Source: Haliscomenobacter sp.
Lineage (GTDB): Bacteria; Bacteroidota; Bacteroidia; Chitinophagales; Saprospiraceae
NCBI GenBank assembly: GCA_016707205.1
Contig: JADJHZ010000018.1
Location: 1-44,599 of the forward strand
Reading direction: 5' to 3'
Length of the DNA stretch: 44,599 bases
In this document: in pieces, positions 1 through 6,977 of the stretch
How positions within the stretch are numbered: the stretch's first letter is position 1
How the letters are laid out: every line of letters starts with the position of its first letter
Program-made: the position numbers and the translations under genes
The notes under the pieces: generated by a model
Told to the model about the DNA's origin: nothing
The model's input: only the letters and a program-made list of their open reading frames with translations
Databases searched by the model: none

Positions 1-460
1 CTTCCAGGAGCATGCGCTGGAGATCGGTAGGGGTGACGTGCATTTTGGCCCGGAAATCAAATGCCTGCCGTTTCCCAAAATGCTGAAGCCCTTCGGAGAT
101 GAGCTGCACTTCCCGGTCGAGTTCCAGAACCAAATTGCGAAACGGGTTGGCCCCCAGGAATAGGATGGTCGTTCTGGGAATTTGGGGATCGGCAGGAGAA
201 GTGTTCCGATCCGGAACGGAAGTCGGGTCATCTAGCAGGGTCAGGAGCCTGAACGCGATCTGCTGGCGTTTGGCGCTGAGATCGGTGGGGGTAAGGACAC
301 CCCGAACTTCGCATAGGGAGGTATTCCAGTTCCCGATTGAGGAGGGTGACGGGGCGTATCCCCAGGAGGAAGCCCGCCTGGGCTGTTTTTGCCAGGATCA
401 ATGCCTCCTCAAGGCGGGCGGCGGCGACGAGGTCCCGGATTTGGTTTTCGGATCAGACAT
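1..460 (-). pseudogene. EAD11-like / CHAT-domain conflict protein, 5' part, frameshifted, runs off left edge
   Basis: Read on the minus strand from an ATG at 460. One frame gives an EAD11-like helical module (IRDLVAAARLEEALIL, then LLNRELEYLPM). Around 311-315 the reading must move to another frame, which continues EVRGVLTPTDLSAKRQQ and then TTILFLGANPFRNLVLELD, REVQLISEGLQHFGKRQAF and HVTPTDLQRMLLE. The last stretches match the N-terminal signature of bacterial CHAT-type effectors that follow an effector-associated domain (family knowledge). A second frame change is needed next to an AAAA run near 446 to join the ATG to the first block. The caspase-like catalytic His/Cys would lie beyond the left edge, so activity cannot be judged. 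The frame breaks are either sequencing errors or real decay. A TIR or other effector C-terminus is possible but the ILFLGANP pattern favours CHAT. Confidence 0.6.
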
Positions 461-602
461 GGGGATACGTTGTTTTGAACAGGATTTGCATAAGTCGGTG
501 TAAACGCTTTCCGCGGCGGTATAAATATACGTATTTTGGTAAACGGAGGCGCCAGCTCCCTTTGCGGAGTTGGGGATAGCATCAAATAAACAGAGTTAAA
601 TC

Positions 603-1292
603 ATGGAGTCTACGCACGGGATTTTGAGCCGCATGCAGCACCAGGCGGATCGCTGGGAACAATCCGGCGATCGCCGGATGCTCTTTTTACGCTGTTATTT
701 CCTGATGACCCAAAACATGCATCGGGCTATACAGGAAGGCCAGTTTCGGGATGGTATCTGGGCCGAACGGCTGCTTCAGCGTTTTGCAGCCTATTACTTC
801 CACGCGCTGGATTTATTTGAGCGCGAGGATCCCGGTACGCCGGCGGTTTGGAGACAGGTTCATGAAGCGGCCGCGAACCCTCGCCTTCACGCGTTGCAAC
901 ACGTTTTGCTGGGCATCAATGCCCACATCAATTACGATCTGGTGCTGGCCCTTTTTGACGAGATGCACCCAGAGCTTACCGCTTTGAAGCGGGAAGGCTT
1001 TGATCTGCGCCAGTCTGATCACAACCTGGTGAATCAGATCATTGCCGAAACAATCGATACCGTGCAGGACCAGGTGCTCGAACCCCACTCCGGCATGTTG
1101 GCTTTGGTGGATGTTCTAATGGGGCGGGCGGATGAGTGGATATTGTCGCAAATGATTACCGGATGGCGGAGTGAAGTCTGGCAGGAAGCCTGCGCAATGC
1201 TGGATACAGAAAACCCCGAACAACGGGAACAGCATCGGTTGCAACTGGAGGAAAAGGTGCTGAAAAAGGCAGGAGCTATCCTCGCTTTCTAA
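603..1292 (+). CDS. DUF5995 family protein
   Basis: A 229-residue soluble protein without signal peptide or membrane segment. The central stretch HALQHVLLGINAHINYDL (about residues 95-112) is the hallmark of the DUF5995 family; the conserved His/Asn/Asp residues there suggest a metal or ligand site, but no function is established. The rest is predicted helical, with a Gln/Glu-rich C-terminal helix. The ATG at 603 follows an A-rich leader, normal for Bacteroidota, which rarely use strong Shine-Dalgarno sites. It stands alone: the neighbour on the left is divergent and the one on the right convergent, and a GGCCTC/GAGGCC hairpin follows its stop. Confidence 0.8.
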   Translation: MESTHGILSRMQHQADRWEQSGDRRMLFLRCYFLMTQNMHRAIQEGQFRDGIWAERLLQRFAAYYFHALDLFEREDPGTPAVWRQVHEAAANPRLHALQHVLLGINAHINYDLVLALFDEMHPELTALKREGFDLRQSDHNLVNQIIAETIDTVQDQVLEPHSGMLALVDVLMGRADEWILSQMITGWRSEVWQEACAMLDTENPEQREQHRLQLEEKVLKKAGAILAF

Positions 1293-1306
1293 TCCAAATA
1301 TATTTT

Positions 1307-1321
1307 GGCCTCTCCGAGGCC
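1307..1321 (+). terminator. Hairpin after the DUF5995 gene
   Basis: GGCCTC-TCC-GAGGCC, a perfect 6-bp stem with a 3-base loop, 15 bases after the stop codon. The same 15-mer follows the T9SS protein gene at 41282-41296. No long T-run follows, so a terminator role is inferred. Confidence 0.4.
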
Positions 1322-1323
1322 GC

Positions 1324-1397
1324 TAATCACCAATCACCAATCACCAATCACCAATCACCAACCACTAACCACCAACCACTAACCACTAACCACTCAA
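1324..1397. repeat. Degenerate 7-bp tandem array (ACCAATC / ACCAACC family)
   Basis: About ten copies of a 7-base unit that drifts from CACCAAT to CACTAAC/CACCAAC. It fills the space between two convergent genes and runs into the minus-strand dipeptidase gene, whose TAG stop (1386-1388) lies inside the array. The same family reappears at 14128-14152 and 19449-19489. Confidence 0.85.
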
Positions 1398-2107
1398 CTC
1401 CCTATTCGCCTTCCTGATGTCCGCATGCCAGATATCATAGGTGTAGCAGGTTTCCCAGCCTTTGAAGTCGTAGTGCCACCATTCCCAGGGGTAGATCTCG
1501 AAACCGGCGGCGACCATGGCATTTTTAAGGATTTCCCGGTGGGCCAGGGAGGCGCTGTCGGCTTCCATGTACGAATGGAAGGAGCGGGGCGTGGTTTCAT
1601 CGTAGCCCGAAGGCATGGAAAGTTCCTTCCCCGTTTTGAGGTCGAAAAGCGTGAGGTCGATCGCCATGCCGCGGTTGTGGCGGGAGCCTTTATGCGGGTC
1701 CGCTACGAAGGTGGTATCTTTGATCGTTTCGTAGAAATGACGGTAACTTCACAGGGCCTGTATCCGTCGTGGAACATCAGTCCGAGGCCTTGTTTTTCAA
1801 GGCCTTATGCGCTTTGAGCGCCAGGGCGGCGGGCTTGCGCATGAAAACCTCCGCGGCAGGATAGAGGGGGCGGCCGATGAGGTTGTCGGCAGTGGCGTAT
1901 TTGACCTCGAACCGGGCGCCGGGGATGTGTTTTTTCAAATCGACCAGCTCGTTGTCGGGGTTGGCGCGGACGATCTGCTGGTAAATCTTCACGTCGTTGA
2001 CTACCGGCAGGCCATATTTGCTTTTGGGCAACGGGATGTTTAATTCCTGGCCGAAAGAGGAAAGGGTTGCGAAAAGCAAAGCAAAAGAACAGGGTCAGGT
2101 TGCGCAC
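1386..2107 (-). pseudogene. D-alanyl-D-alanine dipeptidase, M15D (VanX/DdpX family), three apparent frameshifts
   Basis: Secreted zinc dipeptidase that cleaves D-Ala-D-Ala, releasing D-alanine from peptidoglycan precursors or debris. All family motifs are present: HDGYRP, the zinc motif SRHNRGMAIDL (His and Asp ligands) and EWWHYDF (catalytic Glu and third zinc ligand His). They are spread over three frames. The N-terminal signal peptide reads MRNLTLFFCFA from a GTG at 2107, then switches to LLFATLSSFGQ; ALKAHKALK switches at an A5 run (about 1795-1799) to QGLGLMFHDGYRP; VTVI switches at a TTT run (about 1735-1740) to FYETIKDTTF. Each junction is repaired by adding one base, two of them clearly in homopolymers. 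With correction it would be about 240 residues and fully active-looking. The stop lies in a tandem array, giving the C-terminus ELSG. Confidence 0.8.
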
Positions 2108-2336
2108 AACAGGTTGGATTAAGGATGATTGGATAAAAATAAAAGGATTTTGCTTACTACTCGGCATTTTCGGAACGATACCTTCCAGGCTTGCGAAAAC
2201 AGGAAGGTCTGGACATCGGAAACACGGAAACGTTGGGCAGAGCAGGTATTTTGACCTTCTTATGGCAAAAGGTCCGGGCTGTTTTCCCGGTATGGGCGCA
2301 AAATCCTATATTCACCCTGCAACAACTCTCTTTGCC

Positions 2337-3677
2337 ATGGAAGAACAACGCCCTGTCAGTTCCGTGAGCGAGTGGCTCGACGGACTCCAACGCGACAGTT
2401 GGAACCTGGAGCTGCTGATCTCCGGGTTTTCCATTTTTCTGCTGATCGGACTGATCGACAAACTGGTTTCCTATTTCGGGAATATCTGGGCGGCCACAGG
2501 GCACATACAGTCTACCGTCATGATGCTCAATTTTCTGCTGGCCGTAGTGACCCTGGGCGCGATTACGCTAACGATCAACCTGGTGCTGCATATGCTGCTG
2601 CGGGGGTTCTGGATCGGGGGTATCGGCCTGCGGTCGGTCAGCAAGGAGATCCCGCTGGAGAAGTTGCGCTACGCCGAACCGTTTGCCTCCCGGCTTAGCG
2701 AGCGCGTGCCTTCCCTGGACAAGGTGCTGCAGCGCATCGACCGGATCTGCAGCGGAATTTTTGCCTTTGCTTTTTTGATTGCGCTCATGTTCTTTTCCCT
2801 GTTTTCGGTGATTCTGGTGATGGTGGGCTGTCTGTTTTTCCTGACGCAACTCATTCCCCTTTTTCCCGAGAAGGTCAATTTCATCCCCGGAATATTCATC
2901 GGCGGGTTTATCCTTGTTTGGTTGTCGCTGAGTGCGTTGTATTTTGCCGACACCATCACGCTGGGTCTTTTGAAGCGCAAGCGGTGGATTGCACGCTGGT
3001 ATTATCCGGTGTACCAATTTTTCGGACTGGTCTCCTTTGCCTACGTCTACCGCTCGATTTACTACCACCTGATCACCAACTACTCCCGGCGCAAGATCCA
3101 ATTGGCGTTGTTCGCCTACCTGTTTGGGTTTATGGCCATCCCTTTTATCAAGTACGACTATTTTATCTTCTTCCCCGACACCCCAAAGGGAACGGAAATG
3201 GAGACCAACTATTACGATGCCCTGAGGCCGGAAGACACGTTTATTCAGGTGGCCAGCATCCCGGACCGAATGGTGGAAGGCGACTTTTTGCCGGTCTTTA
3301 TCCGCTACAACGTCAACGAAAACGACCGCATTGCCGCTCAATGCAACGGCTATACGCCGAGCAAAAAAGGCGGACTGGTATCCGGCATCCGGATTAAGAA
3401 CGGGATCAGGATCAGCGACCCCAAGATCAGCGAAAAAGATCCCGACGCCCTGCTGGGCTGCCTGCGCAACTATTACGCTGTGTATGTAGACAGCACAAGG
3501 ACCGTCCCGGATTTCTACTTCTACCGCCATCCCCAGCACCATCAGCGCGGCATATTGGGCATGGTCGGTATCGCCTCCCTCCCCCCCGGCAAGCACACCC
3601 TCCGGCTGACCCGAAAGGTAAAAACCAAAGGAAAACCTGCCGAAGAAGACGTGGCGGAGATTCCGTTTTGGAGGTAG
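2337..3677 (+). CDS. Multi-pass membrane protein with soluble C-terminal domain, unknown function
   Basis: 446 residues from the ATG at 2337 (MEEQRPVSSVSEWL). The frame is open further upstream, but that part overlaps the signal peptide of the opposite gene and has no membrane-protein character, so the later ATG is preferred. About six or seven hydrophobic segments follow: near 25-42, 62-92, 137-172 (probably two), 180-205, 222-245 and 255-275 (residues from the new start). After these comes a roughly 160-residue soluble domain that is probably periplasmic (begins near FFPDTPKGTEMETNYYDAL and contains two conserved-looking Cys). No transporter or enzyme motif was recognised. It is transcribed alone, between a convergent-side dipeptidase leader and a repeat-filled gap. 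Confidence 0.7.
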   Translation: MEEQRPVSSVSEWLDGLQRDSWNLELLISGFSIFLLIGLIDKLVSYFGNIWAATGHIQSTVMMLNFLLAVVTLGAITLTINLVLHMLLRGFWIGGIGLRSVSKEIPLEKLRYAEPFASRLSERVPSLDKVLQRIDRICSGIFAFAFLIALMFFSLFSVILVMVGCLFFLTQLIPLFPEKVNFIPGIFIGGFILVWLSLSALYFADTITLGLLKRKRWIARWYYPVYQFFGLVSFAYVYRSIYYHLITNYSRRKIQLALFAYLFGFMAIPFIKYDYFIFFPDTPKGTEMETNYYDALRPEDTFIQVASIPDRMVEGDFLPVFIRYNVNENDRIAAQCNGYTPSKKGGLVSGIRIKNGIRISDPKISEKDPDALLGCLRNYYAVYVDSTRTVPDFYFYRHPQHHQRGILGMVGIASLPPGKHTLRLTRKVKTKGKPAEEDVAEIPFWR

Positions 3678-3761
3678 CCCCTCTCCGTAACGACGGGGGA
3701 CAAAAGGCAATGCGCCTGATGGACAGCAGCTGAACGCAATCTGAAGATTGACCGACGCGTA

Positions 3762-3842
3762 GACGGAAGTCTACGCGCAACAGGGGGGCGTGACGGAAGT
3801 CTACGCGCAACAGGGGGGCGTGACGGAAGTCTACGCGCAACA
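3762..3842. repeat. 30-bp tandem repeat, 2.7 exact copies
   Basis: The unit starts GACGGAAGTCTACGCGCAAC and ends GGGGGGCGT; two full copies (3762-3791, 3792-3821) and 21 bases of a third are identical. The left flank (from about 3706) is a diverged copy of the dispersed repeat at 27537-27690 and 39351-39505, which contains a single unit. So one unit of that element has been tandemly amplified here. It contains the hairpin GTAGAC-GGAA-GTCTAC. Confidence 0.9.
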
Positions 3843-3934
3843 ACTTGTCTCTTTTTTAGGCGGTAAACCTTTTCCTGCTTTTTCGCTTGTTATTCTTGTA
3901 GTTATCCTTGATCTCCAGAACCAAACGATTCTTC

Positions 3935-5376
3935 ATGCATATTCTTCTTACAGGGGCTAATGGGTACATTGGTCAGCGGCTTTTGCCCGTTTTGCTCGAA
4001 CAGGGGCACACCGTGTTTGCGTGCGTACGCAATAAAAGCGGTTGGCCTCCGACTATAACCACGAACGGCTCCACCTGCTCGAGGTTGATTTCCTGGAGGT
4101 AGCTCCTGAAATGGCGTTTCCTCAGGACCTGGATGCGGCCTTTTACCTGGTACACTCGATGGCGGGCAAAGGGGATTTTGCGGCAAAAGAACTCCTCTCT
4201 GCCCAAAATTTTCGGGAGTTGCTGGAACCGACCCGCTGCAAGCAACTCATTTATTTAAGCGGAATCGTCAATGAAAACGAGCTTTCCGACCACCTCCAAA
4301 GCCGGTTTGCGGTGGAAAAAATGCTCAAAAATGGGCCGATCCCGGTCACGACCCTCCGGGCAGGGATCATTGTGGGGTCGGGAAGCGCCTCCTTTGAAAT
4401 CATTCGGGATTTGGTGGAAAAGCTTCCGGTTATGGTAGCGCCCAAGTGGCTGGATACGCTTTGCCAGCCCATTGCTATCCGAAATGTCATTCAGTTTCTG
4501 ACCGGGGTGATGCTTCGGGAAGATACGTACCATAAAGATTTCGATATCGGCGCGCCGGAAATCTTGTCGTACAAGCAGATGCTCCTGCAGTTTGCCGAAG
4601 TGCGTCAATTAAAGCGCTTTGTTTTTACCGTTCCCGTCATGACGCCCCGCCTTTCTTCCTATTGGCTGTATTTTATTACCTCGACTTCCTATTCCCTCGC
4701 CGTGCACCTGGTGGATAGCATGAAGGTGCATGTGATCTGCCGGCCCAACGAATTGGCCAAGACATTGGGCATCGAGCTTATTCCGTATAAAGAGGCCGTG
4801 AGCATGGCTTTTCAGCGGATAGAACAAAACATGGTGCTGAGCAGCTGGAAGGATGCGTTTAGCTCCATTGGCACCGAACCGCGGCTTATGGATTATGCAG
4901 AAGCGCCGCGTTATGGGTGTTTTTCGGATGAAAAGCGTGAACTGCTCAAACCCGGTCACGAGGAGGAGGTCCTGGACCGGGTTTGGCGTATCGGCGGAGA
5001 AACGGGGTGGTATTATGGGAATTGGCTTTGGCGAATGCGCGGGTTTCTGGATAAACTGGCCGGCGGCATCGGCCTCCGGCGCGGCCGTACCCATGCCTCC
5101 CAACTCAGTCCCGGCGATGCCCTCGACTTTTGGCGGGTATTGGTTGCCGACAAACCAGGGAAGCGGCTGCTGCTTTTTGCCGAAATGAAACTCCCCGGCG
5201 AGGCTTGGCTGGAATTCAAACTAACCCCATCTCCGGCAGGTTGGACGCTCTGGCAAACAGCCACATTCCGCCCCCGCGGGGTCTGGGGCCGAATGTATTG
5301 GTGGGCCGTGTCCCCCTTTCACCTGTTTGTGTTTAAGGGGATGATCCGGGGTATCTGCAAAAACGCACGGATCTAA
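3935..5376 (+). CDS. YbjT-like NAD(P)-binding SDR protein with DUF2867-type C-terminus, one apparent frameshift
   Basis: Starts MHILLTGANGYIGQRLLPVLLEQ, an atypical SDR Rossmann fold with the TGxxGxxG dinucleotide motif. The first 33 residues (to about 4034) are in a different frame from the rest, which resumes RLASDYNHERLHLLEVDFL. Adding one A to the AAAA run at 4032-4035 restores one continuous protein of about 480 residues. Later parts show YLSGIVNENE, the strand-helix TTLRAGIIVGSGSASFE, and a 200-residue C-terminal domain like DUF2867 of E. coli YbjT (family knowledge). The substrate is unknown; quinone or nucleotide-sugar chemistry has been suggested for relatives. Soluble, no signal peptide. 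It is followed by a gap with a REP-like hairpin. Confidence 0.75.
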
Positions 5377-5456
5377 AAGTCGGTTAAAAAAGGGTGGCTA
5401 TGAACCTCTTTTCATTGAAGCAGTTCCGCCTGTGGCCCCGGCGGATGAAATTCCGA

Positions 5457-5474
5457 CGAAATCAGAAGATTTCG
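5457..5474. repeat. Solo REP-like hairpin
   Basis: CGAAATC-AGAA-GATTTCG, the same stem as the hairpins at 11594, 11622 and 39539 but with a different loop and without the CCGGTC partner. It lies between convergent genes. Confidence 0.6.
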
Positions 5475-5539
5475 GCTGCCTTGGGCAAAAACCGTCTAAT
5501 TAGACGCAAGACAGCCCTCTACAACAAATTTCAGCCAGC

Positions 5540-5603
5540 CCTACCCCGTTACTTCGCAACTTTCCTCCGCAACCCCGCAACCTCGCAACCTCGCAACCTT
5601 CAA
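5540..5603. repeat. CGCAACTTCG-family tandem array
   Basis: Degenerate repeats of CGCAACCTCGCAACC and CTTCGCAAC just after the stop (minus strand) of the M19 dipeptidase. It is the reverse complement of the arrays at 39196-39347 and 34187-34270. Confidence 0.7.
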
Positions 5604-6770
5604 TTACCCTGGCAAATTTTCCAACAAAAACCGGATCTGGTTCCCTCCCATGATTTTGCCGATTTCTTCTTCCGAAAATCCCGCTTTCAGCAGGGCGTCG
5701 GTGAGCAGGATCAGATGCGCCGAGTCGATACAGCTGTGGGTGCTGCCGTCGAAATCGGAGCCGAGCCCAACGTGGTCGATGCCGGCGATCTCCACGGCAT
5801 GGCGGATGGTTTTGACGACCTCGCCTACGGTGGCGGCGTTCAGCGCGCCGTCCCAGAAGCCGATTCCGATCAGTCCGCCTTTTTCGGCGATGCGGCGCAC
5901 CTGATCGTCGCTCAGGTTGCGTGGGTTGCCGTGTACGGCCTGGAGGCCCGTATGGGTGACGACCATGGGTTTGGTTGCCATGGCCAGCACTTCCTCAACT
6001 ACTTTGGGAGAAGCATGGGCCAGGTCGACGATGCCTCCCATGGCCTCAATTTGCTGCACGACCTTGCGGCCCAGCGGGGTGAGCCCGCCCTGTTCGGCCC
6101 CGGAAGAAGACCCGCCGATCTCGTTGTCGAAGAAATGGGTGAGCCCCATGATCCGGTACCCGGCATCCCAGAGTTTATCCAGGTTTTCTTGTTTTTCTTC
6201 CAACGCGTGCAACCCTTCGATGGACAGGAGGCCGGCAACCTGCCTGGGATTGGACCGGCGGCTGTCGAGAAAACGTTGTAGTTCTGCCGAGGTGCGGACA
6301 ACGGTCAGCTGCCCTTCCGACCGGGAAGCGGCGCGCTGGAGCACGTTCGCCTGGTAGAGCGCCCGCTGGAGCAGGCTCTTCCAGGTGCGCACCGGCCAGC
6401 GGTTAGCCATCGCTAAAAGGGTGATGTTATCCGAATTCGCGGTATTCTTTTGGTAATTCAGGCCTCTGGGCGTTTTAATCACCGCGTCGAAGACCTGGAT
6501 CGTCACGTTGCCTTCGATCAAACGGGGAATGTCTACGTGGCCGTGGTCGATTTTTTTCAGCACATTTCGGTCCCATAAAAGGTTGTCGGAGTGGAGATCG
6601 CCGATAAGCAGCTTTTGGTGAAGGGCCTTTGCCTCTTCGCTGACGGCGCTCACATCCATCTCCGCAGTGGTGTTTCGCTGCCGGTCGACGATTTTGCCTG
6701 CCACGAAGAAAAAGCCGATAAGGCCGAATACGAGAGAAATCAACAGGAAAAGAAGAATGCGCTTAAGCAT
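5604..6770 (-). CDS. Membrane-anchored dipeptidase, peptidase family M19 (renal dipeptidase type)
   Basis: 388 residues. An N-terminal hydrophobic segment (about 4-26) anchors or exports the enzyme, so it probably acts in the periplasm. The binuclear zinc site of family M19 is intact: GDLHSD (57-62), SIEG with the bridging Glu (185), DLAHAS (His 252), VTHTG (His 273) and GLGSDFDG (Asp 339/341). Such enzymes cleave dipeptides, often with a D-residue at the C-terminal position, which fits the other D-peptide enzymes of the window. Length matches the family. It is transcribed away from the MITE-like palindrome at 6815-6966, which lies in its upstream region, 44 bases before the start. Confidence 0.9.
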   Translation of the reverse strand: MLKRILLFLLISLVFGLIGFFFVAGKIVDRQRNTTAEMDVSAVSEEAKALHQKLLIGDLHSDNLLWDRNVLKKIDHGHVDIPRLIEGNVTIQVFDAVIKTPRGLNYQKNTANSDNITLLAMANRWPVRTWKSLLQRALYQANVLQRAASRSEGQLTVVRTSAELQRFLDSRRSNPRQVAGLLSIEGLHALEEKQENLDKLWDAGYRIMGLTHFFDNEIGGSSSGAEQGGLTPLGRKVVQQIEAMGGIVDLAHASPKVVEEVLAMATKPMVVTHTGLQAVHGNPRNLSDDQVRRIAEKGGLIGIGFWDGALNAATVGEVVKTIRHAVEIAGIDHVGLGSDFDGSTHSCIDSAHLILLTDALLKAGFSEEEIGKIMGGNQIRFLLENLPG

Positions 6771-6814
6771 GAGTGATGGAGATTATTTGGTTTTACAAAA
6801 GGTGTTGTTTTAAT

Positions 6815-6966
6815 GGGCTGTCTCAAAGTCCATCTTTGCCACCGGCATGAAATTTTAGTTTCTTTTTTCAATCCTAATAAAAATTGCAGCGCAATTTTTT
6901 ATTAGGATTGAAAAAAGAAACTAAAATTTCATGCCGGTGGCAAAGATGGGTCTTTTGAGACAGCCC
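6815..6966. mobile_element. 152-bp palindromic MITE-like element with GGGCTGTCTCAAA ends
   Basis: Almost the whole element is one inverted repeat. The left arm runs GGGCTGTCTCAAA, ATCTTTGCCACCGGCATGAA, ATTTTAGTTTC and CAATCCTAATAAAAA; the right arm mirrors it to GAGACAGCCC. The centre is about 10 bases around CAGCG. No ORF fits inside. Ends reading GGGCTGTCTCAAAA occur on several transposase families (inference from memory, IS1182-like), so a non-autonomous derivative is likely. No target duplication is obvious. As RNA it would fold into a long hairpin and could end transcription of the upstream minus-strand gene. Confidence 0.75.
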
Positions 6967-6977
6967 CCATATAGTCC

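Noticed and set aside
2067..2336. Upstream extension of the membrane protein (start at 2067)
   Set aside because: The stretch overlaps the signal-peptide region of the opposite M15D gene and lacks membrane-protein character; the ATG at 2337 fits better.
3762..3842. Possible CRISPR array
   Set aside because: The 30-bp units are contiguous without spacers, only 2.7 copies, and no cas gene is near.
5394..6281. 295-codon open frame on the plus strand opposite the M19 gene
   Set aside because: The minus strand has all M19 metal motifs; the plus frame is a shadow.
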